DNA from: Gamarada debralockiae
Lineage: Eukaryota > Ascomycota > Leotiomycetes > Helotiales > Hyphodiscaceae
NCBI GenBank assembly: GCA_002803225.1
Contig: NXFV01000107.1
Coordinates: 1-64,000, forward strand
Direction of reading: 5' to 3'
Length of the DNA stretch: 64,000 nucleotides
The notes under the pieces were generated by a model. It was not told where the DNA came from, made no database searches, and saw only the letters and a list, made by a program, of their open reading frames with translations. The position numbers and the translations under genes were made by a program. Below, piece after piece: positions 33,335 through 45,030 of this stretch (within the stretch, counting starts at the first letter, position 1; every line of letters begins with the position of its first letter).

Positions 33335-35461
33335 TCATAGTCTACCAAAGTCAGCCCTTAATCTCAAACCATCCCGCCTCAACAACTCGACAGCACTTAC
33401 GGGTTCTTGATATCTCTCACGCTTATTATCACGACCATAAACCTCATCCTCTGTCTCCTCGTCGTTGGCCTCATATCGAGTCCTCTTATTACCTCCACAA
33501 CTGCCGCTGCCGGAATCGTGACACTGCGTCGATGCAGCGGAGTCGACGGAAGGCTCTCGAACCGATTGTTCATCGAAGTATGAGGCAGAAGATTGGAAAT
33601 GGTTATCCCGACGGGCCTCAAAAGTATCCAAAGTTTCGTTCAGAGCCTCGTCAATGCTGGCTGAATCGTAGCGCTGTGTGGATGCAGCGGATGGACTTTG
33701 GGTATACTGTGGGTATCTCTCCATGTTCTGCTCGTGGAAATCCCAGTCAGATTCAGGGGTGTCAGATGTCAGGTCGATGTAATCCGTTGACGATGGTTGG
33801 TCGATTTCGTAGTCGGCTTCTTCAATAACGGAGAAGTTGGAGAGGGAGGTGGGATACGTGCGTCCGTAGGTGACTATTGGTGGTTCGTCCTCTGACAAAG
33901 ACTCGTAGTCGGCATCGGGTTCGGAATCAGTCGTGAGGTCGATGATGCGGGCAGGAGCGTTGGTAACGTGGTTCTTCTCATATAACAGACCTGAAAGTGA
34001 TGGTGAGGGTGTGTAAATTGGACAGCGCATGCTAGAGACCAAGCGCCGGCGAACGTTCTCGAAGTCCATGTCCATCTCTTTGCTGGCGCCGAGTAGGTTA
34101 TCGAACTCTTCGTCACTATCCATTTCCCAGCCTTCGAAGTCTGTGTCGCTGTCCGTTTGCACAGCTTCGTAGTCGCCCATCTCGGATGAGTGATTGGTGA
34201 ATTCGTTGGATGAACTAAAGGGGGTAATGGCGCGAGGTGGAGCATCATAACAATCGTACTGGTACCCATCCTCGAACTCAGTGATTTCGCCTTCTTCGCG
34301 CTCGGATTCGGCCGCGGACTGTCGAGCAGCAACTGATTGGAGTTGATTGTAATGAGCCTCGAGTTCCTCAATCTCCGCTTGTAGCTCCCGCTCGCGGAGG
34401 TTCTTCTTCTCAAGAAGATCATCGTATTCATCAGCGTGATTTTGGATCTCTGCCTCTGCTGCAGCAAGTTTCTCTTGTCGATCGTTAGAGAGATCGGAGA
34501 TGTGGTTCAGCTTGCTCTGAAGATACTTGATATCTTCTTTCTTTTCTTGGAGCTCGCTTTGCAGGCACTCGATTCTATCAATGAACTCAGCTTCCAGGCG
34601 TCGAGTTTGCTCCTTGACTAATTCCCGCATTGACTGAAGATGTCCAACCACAGCTCCCTTCTCCTTGAGGTCAGTCTCGGCGTTCTTCTCGTCGATGGTC
34701 TGCTGCAGGTTCCTCGTGCTCCACTTGAGGCCTTTGATTGTTGCATTCTTCTCGATGAGTTGTTGGTAAAATAAGTCCCGGGTGAAGATACGGGCATTGT
34801 TGCTTGCTGTCAGTTTTTCGATTGTTTTGGCTTGCTCGTCGATCTTTTCCTCGTGCTTCTCAGCCGCTTTGTCCTTCTCCTTGATAGTTCGCTGGAGTTC
34901 GTCGATTTGATGGTGTTGCTTGTCCATATTATTGTGGTGTGTGATCATTTTATCGATTTGCTTCTCATAATCAGCCCCAAGTTGCTGAATGAAGGTTACA
35001 TTTTTGGTCTTGACATTTGTCAGATCATAGCAAGCAGCCTTGAGCTCAGCGATCTCCTTCTCGTGTTCCTTAGCCTTCTCTATCTGGCTAGAGATGAAAG
35101 TCTGTTGGCTGCTGCTGTAGCGCTGGAAAGTGTTGAGTTTGGCGTTCGACTCGTGAAGCTCTTGTCCCAATGCCACAATGCCGCTTCGGAGTTTGGGGAG
35201 AGTATGGTTTATGTATGGATAATCCTTCACCAAAAGATCGATGTCGGCGACCATGTCTGCCACACGTTGGGTATGAGCAAGCTGAGTATTAGCTGGGGGA
35301 TGTGGACGACACGGAAAACGCCTTCTTACTTGCGGGGGAGATTGTGGAGCGCTGGCATTGCCAGAGGTATTGCTGAGAGAATTCATCATGGTCGAATCTA
35401 TGCGTTGTAAGACTTGTTCACGGGTGCGCGTGAGGATTCGTGCAATGCGATGCAAGCTCAA
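33335..35461 (-). CDS. Large coiled-coil protein
   Basis: A 708-codon open frame of unknown function. From roughly residue 100 to 380 it is almost continuous heptad-rich coiled coil (ENATIKGLKWSTRNLQQTID, RELQAEIEELEAHYNQLQS). Acidic, low-complexity sequence follows, including three similar LTSDTPESD/LTTDSEPD-type motifs. A 48-nt segment at 35328-35281 has all marks of an intron (GTAAGA donor, GCTAATAC branch, CTCAG acceptor) and is a multiple of three, so splicing would remove 16 codons in frame. The start could be 35461 or the Met pair at 35389/35386. It is one of several minus-strand coiled-coil genes between 33 and 57 kb. No enzymatic motif is seen. Confidence 0.7.
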   Translation of the reverse strand: MSLHRIARILTRTREQVLQRIDSTMMNSLSNTSGNASAPQSPPQVRRRFPCRPHPPANTQLAHTQRVADMVADIDLLVKDYPYINHTLPKLRSGIVALGQELHESNAKLNTFQRYSSSQQTFISSQIEKAKEHEKEIAELKAACYDLTNVKTKNVTFIQQLGADYEKQIDKMITHHNNMDKQHHQIDELQRTIKEKDKAAEKHEEKIDEQAKTIEKLTASNNARIFTRDLFYQQLIEKNATIKGLKWSTRNLQQTIDEKNAETDLKEKGAVVGHLQSMRELVKEQTRRLEAEFIDRIECLQSELQEKKEDIKYLQSKLNHISDLSNDRQEKLAAAEAEIQNHADEYDDLLEKKNLRERELQAEIEELEAHYNQLQSVAARQSAAESEREEGEITEFEDGYQYDCYDAPPRAITPFSSSNEFTNHSSEMGDYEAVQTDSDTDFEGWEMDSDEEFDNLLGASKEMDMDFENVRRRLVSSMRCPIYTPSPSLSGLLYEKNHVTNAPARIIDLTTDSEPDADYESLSEDEPPIVTYGRTYPTSLSNFSVIEEADYEIDQPSSTDYIDLTSDTPESDWDFHEQNMERYPQYTQSPSAASTQRYDSASIDEALNETLDTFEARRDNHFQSSASYFDEQSVREPSVDSAASTQCHDSGSGSCGGNKRTRYEANDEETEDEVYGRDNKRERYQEPVSAVELLRRDGLRLRADFGRL

Positions 35462-36806
35462 TGACTCGATCTCGCAAAGTCCGTATTAAATGTCGCTTTT
35501 CGGGATGGCGTCCGTACGATGTGCCTTGCAAGTCGCAGGTCCGAATACTTTGTCGTGTTTTTGCATGAAGATGCCGAGTATGCAAAGTTGCAAAAGAAGT
35601 CAGAGATTTTTAAGAGGTGGGAGAATTTCGAAGTGGTCTGAATTCCAATTCAATGGTACGATGACTTCATTCATTGTATCCGTACCATGTTACAACTCGC
35701 TTCACGAGGCTTAGCGTCAGAGGTCGGACCAATCAGAAGCTCCACCCATTTTTATTTTCCCAAAGCGGTAACTCTTGTCTGCCCACTCTCAAGGCTGAAA
35801 CACTGAAAATTCCTCTCTTGATTGACTTATGTAGCCAATTTGATAGGCTTGCCGAGTTAGGCTATAGCCTTTATTATCGTGAATTCATCCAAATTATGTA
35901 TTTATCTATTTTTATATTTGAGGTAGTCGTAGCGGGGCGGAGAAAGTCAACTTACCTGATAATCTTCGCCTCGGGCAATGAGACCACGATCGCCTTGAGT
36001 TCTGGACTGGTTGTGGGCTGCTTGTTATGTATTTATTATTGAATCATTATGACATTTACTGCATCGCCATTTCGAATTATCCCAGCGGGTGTCCTTCGAT
36101 ATCTCTAAAGCAGACATTCTTGGAATCATGTTCAATCTCGGAGAACCCTGAGCCCCAGAAATGCTTGGGATGTTGGCATCACCAGCTCTTCCCTTCTTGG
36201 CGAAGAATCTAGTGAAGGTGTAATTATTTAATGTTTGACAGCTTGAGGAAAGTAGCTTGCGGTCTGATTGTCTAGCAAGTTTCAAGTTTGTATCACGGCT
36301 CAATTGATTGCACGGTATGTTGAAATAAAGACTGATTGCTATTCCACTGATGCTACAACAAATCATTGAAAGCATCATGAACTAAAACATTGCCGGGCTG
36401 TACGAACCCATGGGTACAAACAGACAGCACAACGCAAAATCCATCCATCCAACCCATATCCCGACTTGAGCCACTTCAGGAACGTTAATCGATCGAGAAA
36501 GAATCAAAATAGAAAAGACATCTACCCATCAAACTCATGTCCCAATCTGCAGACGCTGCCAGAGCTTCAATGGATGGAAAAAGAATCAGAAGAGGAGAGA
36601 ACATGCAGTAGTAAGCAGAATTCTTCGAAGCCTGGAGAACAGCTGAGCATATGAAAACAGGAACCCGGGAAAATGGGAACGGCGGGGAAACAAGGCGCCC
36701 TATTCATATCTCCTGCCCACTTGAGGTTACATAAACTGTCTTAAAGAAAGGAAAAGAAAATGGAAAGGCAGCTGAAATATGTAGGTCCGGAGATCCCCTA
36801 TTATTG
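35462..36806. other. Intergenic, no gene recognised
   Basis: Only short unconnected open frames. Between two same-strand coiled-coil genes this region should hold the promoter of the 35.4-kb gene and the 3' end of none on the plus strand. Confidence 0.5.
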
Positions 36807-38904
36807 TCAGAGAGCAAGGAAGTTGGAGATGAAAGTGGTGTCAGCCTCGCCTTCAGACTCGACAGCAACCTCGAAACCCTCAACGACAGTCTTATCAGCA
36901 TCGATTCCACCAAGGCTACGCTCAACATCGGCGAGAAATTCGAAACCACGAACAGGCTCTCCACCCTCAGACATCTGACGATAGTGCTCTCTCAACGTGT
37001 CGATTGCCTGCTCTGCAAGAAACCAGGTCAGTAAACTTGTTTTGAATTGAATGGAATCCGTCTGGGAGAACTTACTAACTGCACTCTCACGAGCCTCAAC
37101 CTTCTTGTCCTCAGCAGCCTCCGTGGTAACCTCATGAACCGATCCCTTGCTCTTAGGAGTGGCGGATGGGGAGTGATCAGGAGAGAAGTATTGACCGTAC
37201 AAACCAGCCTGAGCATCGTAGTAGTTACGGTAGAAGTCGAAATGCTTGCGCATGCCCTCAATAACCTGTATCGCAGTGATCTTGGCTTGCTCCGCACCAT
37301 TTGCACGGATACGCTCTGTCTCCAACCGAGCCTCCATGTATTGAATCTGCTCAACCAAGCTACGCTTCTCACGCTCAAGGTTGACAAGCTTGTTGGAGTG
37401 GACACGGCGCTCAATGTCGGCCTCACGAGCCTTAATCTTGTACTGGTGCTCCCAGGCAGTTCTAGCCATGTCTGCTTGCTTTATCTCCTTGATGGTGGCG
37501 TCGAGGCGAGCCTCGATGGCTTCAACCTTGCGGTAAGCGTTGTCAATGAGAGCAGCTCCCTGAGTAATTTCATTCTCCTTCTGGCTCAAAGCGTAGCGAA
37601 GATCATCAACTGTGAAGATTAAGAGTCAGCATTGGTTCAGAAATGAAAGTGTGAGGAAGGAGGGAGAAATCAAATGTTTTTTGTGCTTTGAATTCACGTG
37701 ATACGCTCTCAACGTAGGTTGGAGGAGTAGAACCCTAGCAATTGGAGGGGAGAGAAAGGGATCGCTAAGAAAATTACTTACTCTGGTGGTCGGCATGCTT
37801 GAGAGCGATGAGTTTTTCCCGGCGAAGGTCGCAGGAATGCTCAGTAATGGAGTTCTTCAAAGCCTCAAGGTCACAGCGTATCTCAGGGTGCTTCTCAATG
37901 AAGTCGTCGATGGCGACGAAAGCAACTCCGTTGCAAGTGGGGATGGAAAGGTTGTCAGGGGTGATGGATCGGGCGCGAGCCAAGAAATTTCTGCTCAAGC
38001 GGTGGTCGAGCAAAACTCGCTGGGAGATGGTGATCACGCTCGAAGTTGAGTTGGTGCGGCCGAGGGTGGTTGAAGGAGGGGAGTTGCTACGAGCAATGGC
38101 GGAAAGAGCACTGCCAGGGCGGACAGACCCAGAGCTAGAAGCTGAGCCGGTGCTGCCAGTGCTGGAAACTGAGGCAGCGCTCAGTTGAGCGTCAGAGCTA
38201 TCTCTGGGAATGAGACCCTGCTGAGATTCACGAGAGTTCTCGCGCGACATGTTGAGAGGCATGGTTGGATCAGCAGGATTGGGATCAGCGGAATCGGTGG
38301 AGTCTGTGGAGTGGGTAGAATCGGTAGCAATTGAGGAATATGGGTCTGGGTTGATGAGGTCAGAAAGGGTGGTCTGCTTGTTGCGAGCGAGGTCGTTGAT
38401 GACGGTATGATAGTTGTCAAGCGTGCCACGCTTGGCATGTCGCTTAACAAATGTGATGCGGTCCTCTTCACCTTCGGTGAATGAGAACAGAGATGGGGTG
38501 GATTTGGAATGAATGGATGGCAAAATCGTGTAACCGCCGTTGAGCTGGTCAACGGAGCTAAGGTGTGTCATGTCGACGTTCTGAAGAGGGTTTTCGACGC
38601 CATCATCGAAGACGAATCGACCGGGGTACGGCTCACGAACGGCTGAGTTCAAGTATCGCTCGAGACCTGGGTCGCTGGTGGTGCCACCGGTGGTGTCGAC
38701 GGTGGTGGGCTTATACTCAACGAAGGCCTTAGCCTTTCCATCTTCAACGACCACAACCTTTGGCGAAGCGATCTTAACCCAACCATCCTTTATCAAAGCA
38801 CGCAATGAGGGGACTCTCGTGTTGGCGATCGGTGCCAGGGCGCGACCTGTGATCGGGTTGATAAATTGGCACGCGGGGCGTTGACCTGCCACGGCGAGAG
38901 ACAT
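36807..38904 (-). CDS. Coiled-coil protein with FI-x-x-x-PEI...KNSI motif
   Basis: Three exons (38904-37782, 37609-37076, 37012-36807) joined by introns with GTAAGT donors and CACAG/TTGCAG acceptors. The start at 38904 (MSLAVAGQRPACQF) is preferred. The frame is open upstream to a Met at 39105 with 67 low-information residues. The N-terminal part has PITGRALAPIANTRVPSLRA, an ordered-looking segment, then a Ser/Thr-rich linker rich in STDS and GSTGSASSSGS. After this comes DDFIEKHPEIRCDLEALKNSI, closely matching AFIDENPEIEIELDDVKNSI in the gene at 42.9 kb, and then a long coiled coil. Function is unknown. The shared motif suggests a local gene family. Confidence 0.75.
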
Positions 38905-39699
38905 TGTGGTGGCTTTGAGTTTAGTAGAGTGGGTGTTGAGGTTGCAAATCGGGTTGAAAGAGGAAAGCGGTGACACTGCAGAAGCAATGCTTGAGATTGT
39001 TTGTGTTGGAAAAGCTGTGGTGATTGCGGAAGTGAGAAGAGTATAAGTAGGTTGGCGGCAAACGTGAGTCGCACGGGGTAGCCAAGGTGAAATCGTGACT
39101 GGCACAGGTCGCTAAAGGTGAGCTCCTGAAATAAGCGACAAACTCATCACTTCAACTGATCGTCGCATAACCAGACTTTTAAGCGAGATTTCAGTTGCCC
39201 TTGGTCCTTGAAGCTTGGGGTTTACAGTTTGCAAATGAAAGAAAGTTCTGATCGGATTTTATTAGCTTAGATCATATGACTTGAATTGGAAGCAAGTCAG
39301 GGAAGGAGGACTTTGTTCAAGCTCTTCAATGCCTCATCCGTACATGAGTTTCTAGAGCAGAGATCCCGAACCCCATGGCTTTGAATCCACTTGAAAATCT
39401 TTTTATCTCAACTTCTAGCTGACCAATTCTCTGTTAGAATTCTTCGCTGGAGTCTTTCTTAGAGGCTGTTGACTGATCAGCGGGTGACATCTTGGTAGGC
39501 ATGTGTGATAGCCTCCTTTACCGGGGTAAGTTCATAAGTTTGGTGGAGATTGTGGAGATGGTGGGGTCGGTGGAGTAGATGGTGGATGGGAAGGAGGGGG
39601 AGGCATTGTACTCAGCGGCGAGTTGATCGAAGGCGAAGTGTGGTGTAGGAAATCGCTGAGTTGCTGTCAATTTTTTGTCTCAGAGACTAGAGACCGAAG

Positions 39700-40856
39700 T
39701 TGCTAGTTATTTTCTTTACAGCAAGGCTCATCGTCGAAGCTGCGCAGTCCTCATAGTGTCGTATAATCTCCCCCGGTTGCACCTCCTCGGCTTTGAGAGC
39801 TTCACATTCCCTTCGCACCTCGCTGAGATTACTCTCCAGCTGCTGGGTGTAGTCGCTCTTGCCCTAGATCTCGGACGTGTTCTGTTTTTACCGAGTCGAT
39901 CCTGACTGCCAGAGCCACTTTCTTTTCCTCGAGCGCTTCCACGTCTTTCTCCAAAGATTCATTTGTCCTAGCGAACTGCTCCTAGCCTGATAGAAACAAG
40001 TTCTTGTTGTTTAAAGATTGCATCTTAGCCTGCAGTTTCCCCGGTTTCACATGAACCGCTCTCTGATCCTGTGAGTTCTGAGATATGTTTTCAATCTATT
40101 TGAGATTCTGATTGGCTTTCCTGAGCTTCTCACTGCCTTTTGGAAGTCGGCGATTGTGTTCGAGTCTTTTGTGGCCTGGTTCTTCCAACTTTGTCTCGTC
40201 TGGCTCAGGTCGTACTCAGTCCAAAGGACCTTGCTTTCTTCCCTTAACGATTCGACGGAGCGGTATCCAGAATTGGAGGGTGATCTCCATGTTTTGTAAT
40301 TCGACTCAATTTTGAGGGTTATTTCGTATCATGCGTTTAAGGATTTGAGTTGGGTATCTGAAAGATGGACTTCCGTCCTCGACTTTCACTTTATTGACAG
40401 GGGCAGTCAGATGAGATCTGTGCTCTTGTTGGTTGCTATGGTAACAGTTTGTTTACATATATCTCGGGTCCTGGCGGCCACGATTCTTCCTCCTTAGATA
40501 TCAATACATACATGATTTTGCCTCACAATATCGTCTGGTTCGACAGGGGCTGACTGGTAGCGGGCCGGAAGACCACGGCTGAACGGTTGGGTGGGCATTT
40601 GCGGACCTGGACTTATGGGGGGTGGGATAATTTCTGGGGACCATGATAGTGGATGTAGCTTGAGTGAGGTGAGAGTAGTAGTAGGAAGGAGGATGATTTC
40701 GTTGTTGCCAGCCGTGAGTGCGCAGTAGGAGAAAGAACTTTCGTAATTCTCATTGCGAAGGCAAAGATATGATGAAGGATTTTCGAATTCGGAAGGTGTC
40801 GCAGTCTGTTGCTTAAACCAGCTGCAGATTTGCTTGTTGAGAAGACGGTCAATCAT
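39700..40856 (-). pseudogene. Decayed coiled-coil gene
   Basis: An ATG at 40856 opens 120 codons (MIDRLLNKQICSWFKQQ, a middle with PTTTLTSLKLHPLSW, and a proline-rich PPPISPGPQMPTQPF) before a stop at 40494. Downstream on the same strand, broken frames carry clear coiled-coil sense such as QAKMQSLNNKNLFLSG, then a TAG, then EQFARTNESLEKDVEALEEK. More stops follow. This is a coiled-coil gene that has lost its frame, matching its intact neighbours in strand and style. An unusual intron set cannot be fully excluded. Confidence 0.55.
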
Positions 40857-41551
40857 TAGCTTGTTGTAAGTACGCCCAAAACTGCAAACTTCTTATACTC
40901 TTTCTGATCCTTTGACCATACTTTTCCACTTTCAATGTTTCCAGCAAACGGAGGTCGCTTTCAATCATTAATGCGTTGTCGTGGGATCTTGCAGTATTTC
41001 AGAATTAGAAGCAGCGAAGAAGGCAGAACGTGATGGAAGAAGCGGTGAGCAAGTAGCTGCAGCGCACTTAAACACCTGCATTTGAGGATGTAAAACCGCA
41101 GATTCTCATAACAAACGCGCTCACTACCTCAATATATCATGAGGGTCAAAGAAATCCTAGTTTAGATAACTAGTCTCTGGTTTATGGCCATTTTCTGCGG
41201 CAGTTCCTGCAGCTTGCAGCCAGCTTTCTCGGCAAGATTGAATAAACGCACTGCAAACCTCCACATGGCCTGGCAGCTTTCGACGCACATCAAGGATAGA
41301 AATAAATGATCATAATGCCTAAGGTCAAGTCACTGATATTTCAGTATTATTTATTGTCTGTCTAATTCTGTAAGGTTGGTATGCTGCTTTGGGGTATGCG
41401 CGCTCCCCCTCCACTCCAAACTTGATCTCTCCAAAGGGACAAAGTTTCTGCATTCCGCCAATAATAGCAGTCTCGCCCCCAAAACCAACAATTATACAAA
41501 GCCTGCTTCTATTGTCTCCTCCATATTAAGCAATTGACCAAGGTATATCCA

Positions 41552-42317
41552 TCACTCATCTCGAATCAGCGCCGCTCGCGACGGGAGAGAATCGGTTGAC
41601 TTATTCTGAAGTTTTTTGTACTCTGTCTGAATTCTCCTAATCTTGAAATCCTTCTGGTCTACCTGTAACTTCAAGTTCTTGATGGCATCTTGGTGTTGGT
41701 GGTCCTTGTCGAGGAGACATTGCTTTTGTGTTGGAAGCTTGAGTCCGGTCTCGCTCCAAGGCTTCAATTCGTCGACGAAGAGCGCTCTCGTTGGCATTTA
41801 CTCGTTGATGATGGCTTGGTCTGGCAGATGTAGATTGGTGACTTGTCTTCGAAGACCGGATCTCGTATTCCTTCTCCTCAGGCTCTTGGCGCAATGTCGC
41901 GATGTCCTCAACCTTCCCCTTCAATTGTTTGGCCATCGACTGGGTCGTCTCCTCCATCCCTCCTGCACTGCTCTTGCTTGTGGTGACCTCCTTGTCCTTT
42001 GCTGCTATGCTGTTCTTTAATTTGACAATCTCGATGCCCTTGGTCGCCGAGCCAGCTTCCCAGGCGCGGACTCGCTTCTCGAGCTCTACAACTCTCTCCT
42101 TTGCTGCTTGAAACTCAGCAGACGAGCCAGACAATTCTTCAACCTGCTTTCTCAAATTCTTGATTGTTTCGTCGAGGTACTGCCTCTCTCCCAGGTCCAG
42201 ATATTCGCCTCCTCTTTCTGCTCTTGAATAACTGTCTCTTTGGCAATTTGCCGAAGCTTGGACCGATCTTCTCGTAGGGAAGTCGGTGTTCAGCGTGACC
42301 ACTTGCCGTTCATGCAA
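41552..42317 (-). pseudogene. Coiled-coil gene with frameshifts
   Basis: The main frame (42317-41637) holds QYLDETIKNLRKQVEELSGS and FQAAKERVVELEKRVRAWEA coiled coil. The continuing coiled coil at the 3' end is in another frame (KDHQHQDAIKNLKLQVDQKD, then KIRRIQTEYKKLQNKSTDS) and overlaps it, so a frameshift near 41750 is likely. A second shift near 42200 is suggested by a coiled-coil-like SLREDRSKLRQIAKETVIQE in a third frame. No splice sites resolve these. Probably a decayed member of the local coiled-coil family. Confidence 0.55.
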
Positions 42318-42319
42318 AA

Positions 42320-42805
42320 CTAAAAAGAAAAAGGCACCTCAAAGTCTTTCTGTATTGAGATTGAAAGTTCGAAGAAAGCAGAATGGCAAGGAATTATGCT
42401 CTTGCGTTCTGCGCAAAGTTTCCTGACCCTGATGCAGTCCTCGAGACAGCTCGCATATGCCGCATCATGCATCCCATTGGGCAAAAATTTCAAAGAAACC
42501 ACCTGTACCTCCAATAATCCTTTGAATGCTTCTATTGATATCATCCAATCCTCCCACAAAACATGTATATCCTTCGAATCCCGCTCTCAATCTCCATCCA
42601 CGCGAATGATTGCAAGCGATTTTGCTCCACTATCCTCAGCTGCTTCCGACTCCAATATTTTCTTGTTCTTCCTGACTGGATACTTTCGGAAATGCTGCAA
42701 GGTTTCGTTAGCCTCTTGAAAACTGAAGGGAACAGGAAAGGGAGGAACGGTGCTTACCTCTCTGACGTGATAGTAACCCACCGGCGCCCAGTGTTTGACC
42801 TTCAT
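42320..42805 (-). pseudogene. Unknown ORF interrupted by one TGA
   Basis: From an ATG at 42805 the frame reads MKVKHWAPVGYYHVRE. A possible 35-nt intron follows (GTAAGC...CTTCAG), although that is very short. Next comes EANETLQHFRKYPVRKNKK, ending IIRVDGD-TGA. Past that stop the same frame stays open for 89 codons (WEDWMISIEAFKGLLEVQ, CLEDCIRVRKLCAERKSI, FFELSISIQKDFEVPF). One stop in an otherwise open reading suggests a nonsense mutation. The family is unknown. Confidence 0.4.
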
Positions 42806-42877
42806 CGTAGCCTTCGGCTCGTACTCCCTCTTGACCGTTGGTTCACCATCAGGAACAGAGCCAACAGCCTTGGCCGT

Positions 42878-43546
42878 TTACTTCTCCGCGTGGGCAACCT
42901 TTCGCTTCTTCGATGGTCCCTTTTGAGCACCTGAAGCATCATTGAGCTCCTTCTGAAGCTTGAGTTTTTCGTTCCTCAAAGACGTAATTACATTCATCAA
43001 GGACTCCTCGCGCTGCTCGAAAGAAGTCTTCTCGCTCTTGAGCTGTCGAAGCATATCTCTGGTAAACTCCGTTTCCTCCTTGGAATTCTGCATCTTGATA
43101 TCTGTAGCATTTAGCTTGCCCTTCAACTCATTCAACTCGGTATCAAACTTGGCCTTTGTCTTATCCTTCAACTCGAGCTCATTCTTCAGCGATGCCGATC
43201 GTTCCTTCAAGGCGTTGGCGAAATGCTCCTTTTGAGAGTTGGAGGCTGCGAGACTCTTGTGAAGTGATTGCACCTCCGCCTGCAATCCCACCTCAGCTGC
43301 GGCTTTGGCTTTGGATAACTCTTCAGCATTGTTCTTAGCTGCGCGCTCCAGCTTGAACAGTTTGGCTTGCAGATCGGAAATAACGTCCTCCTTATCCTTC
43401 AGGAGTTGTGCATGTCGGCCTTCGGCGAAAGTGATGGAGTTCTTGACATCGTCGAGCTCAATTTCGATTTCTGGATTTTCGTCGATGAAGGCTTGAAGCG
43501 TACGGAGGGTTTGAGAAGGTCGGTTGCGGGATGTTGAGGAAGACAT
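42878..43546 (-). CDS. Small coiled-coil protein with C-terminal basic tail
   Basis: An intronless gene of 222 residues from the Met at 43546 (MSSSTSRNRPSQTLRTLQ). The frame extends upstream to 43729, but that part is low-information. Residues about 17-36 read AFIDENPEIEIELDDVKNSI, the motif shared with the gene at 36.8-38.9 kb. An uninterrupted coiled coil follows (DVISDLQAKLFKLERAAKNN, then KFDTELNELKGKLNATDIKM). The C-terminus GPSKKRKVAHAEK resembles a classical nuclear localisation signal. Function is unknown; it may be a nuclear structural or scaffold protein. Confidence 0.7.
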   Translation of the reverse strand: MSSSTSRNRPSQTLRTLQAFIDENPEIEIELDDVKNSITFAEGRHAQLLKDKEDVISDLQAKLFKLERAAKNNAEELSKAKAAAEVGLQAEVQSLHKSLAASNSQKEHFANALKERSASLKNELELKDKTKAKFDTELNELKGKLNATDIKMQNSKEETEFTRDMLRQLKSEKTSFEQREESLMNVITSLRNEKLKLQKELNDASGAQKGPSKKRKVAHAEK

Positions 43547-43759
43547 GGTTGATGGTTTGTGACGTGTTGAGGTAGGTTTGGGGTTTGAGGGTGAGTATTT
43601 ATTGCGATGACGCGGGGAGAAGGTTTCGATGACTTTGAAAGTTTGATGTAACTTGACAACTTGTAGTGGTGCTTTCGTGGTTTGAAGGAGAAAAGGGGCT
43701 TTATTGGCGTGTCGGAACGTGATAGGCATGGGTCGGAATTAGTTGAAGATGGGAAGAAC

Positions 43760-44460
43760 TGTCTAAGTTACGCCAAAAAATAATATATATATATATTAAA
43801 TTTAAAATAAATTGGTTCAGAGTGTTAGGATCAAAATTGAATGCATCTCTCTGAAGAAGTTGAGGAGATTATATCCCTGGGAATTGGAGGAGAGAGTGAA
43901 TTTCTTTTGTTTATATGACTCAACCTATTATTATCACCCTCTAATATATAACTTTAAAAATTAAGTTTATTATTAACATTAAATAAATCTAGTAAGTTAA
44001 AGTTTATTTTAATTAAGAAACCTTTAGACTATTATATTTTAATATTTTAATTATAATTTAAGGTCGTGTTGTGGCTATTTAGTATTATAGCTTTAAGAAC
44101 TAGGACGTCATGCGCCCAGAGCATGTGACTAAGCAAGCCCTTAGGATTTTCCCAAGGTCTTTTACCTTCTCTAATATATACTCTTTATTAGCAATATATG
44201 CTTAACCCAAGCCCTAGCCCTATGTTGCTGTGCCTACGTGATTAGGTCATTACTGAATCAATATTTTAAATAATTTAAAAATAAAAATTATATATAGAAA
44301 AATTATTACTATTTTATAGCTTAAGTCATAACTTTAGTACTTTTTCTTATTTAGTTATAAAGATATTATTCTATAGATTCGATTATTTAAACCTCTAATT
44401 CTAAGATCTTTAAGTTGTGCTATTAATATTTAATTTATTATTTAAGAATTAAGGTCCAAA
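43760..44460. other. AT-rich island, decayed repeat DNA
   Basis: Very AT-rich, full of TAATAT, TTTAATT and TATATATATA words, with no coding potential. The sharp shift against the flanking genes suggests repeat DNA altered by RIP-type C-to-T change. Confidence 0.65.
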
Positions 44461-45030
44461 AAATCGATCGTATTGCTAAAAAACGATCATTTCGCTGAAG
44501 CCCACGATTAATACTACGTATCGCCTGCCCAAATACGACCGGGTTTCCCATGCGATCTTGTTCTGCGGGTTGGTTCTTGCAAGGTATGATATGACAGCGA
44601 GCATGGGTTATCTCAACACTTGCCCTCTTAGTTGTGAGTCTCTTAGATAGCATCGTACGCACAGACCAGTAACGCATGGACCACTAATAGGGTTGAGCCT
44701 ATCAAGTTAAGTCACATGAATATTGACAACATTGGTGCCCACTGCCGGAAACAACCACAAAATATGATTGGTCTATGCAATCACCCCAGCCAACGCAGCT
44801 TTCTCTCCTCAGTCGGGCGTCACTTGCAGCAAGGTGGAGGCGCAGACGCTACAACTCCTCAATTTACAGGAAAGCGTATTGTAACGGAATAAGTCATAAA
44901 ATTGATAATATTCGGTTTGGGAGACTGTTGTTTTCGCTCGACTACAATACCCTGGGAGATCTGTTGCCTAAGGCTCCGCATTCCTAGTATCGTTCAGAGA
45001 AGGCCTCGCCATTTTACCGTCTGGTTAGAA

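Noticed and set aside
34832..35410. Plus-strand open frame of 192 codons rich in Leu/Val
   Set aside because: It is the antisense shadow of the coiled-coil gene; Leu-rich readings opposite Glu/Lys-rich coding sequence are expected.
37047..37622. Plus-strand frame of 191 codons rich in Leu
   Set aside because: Shadow of the coiled-coil exons on the minus strand.
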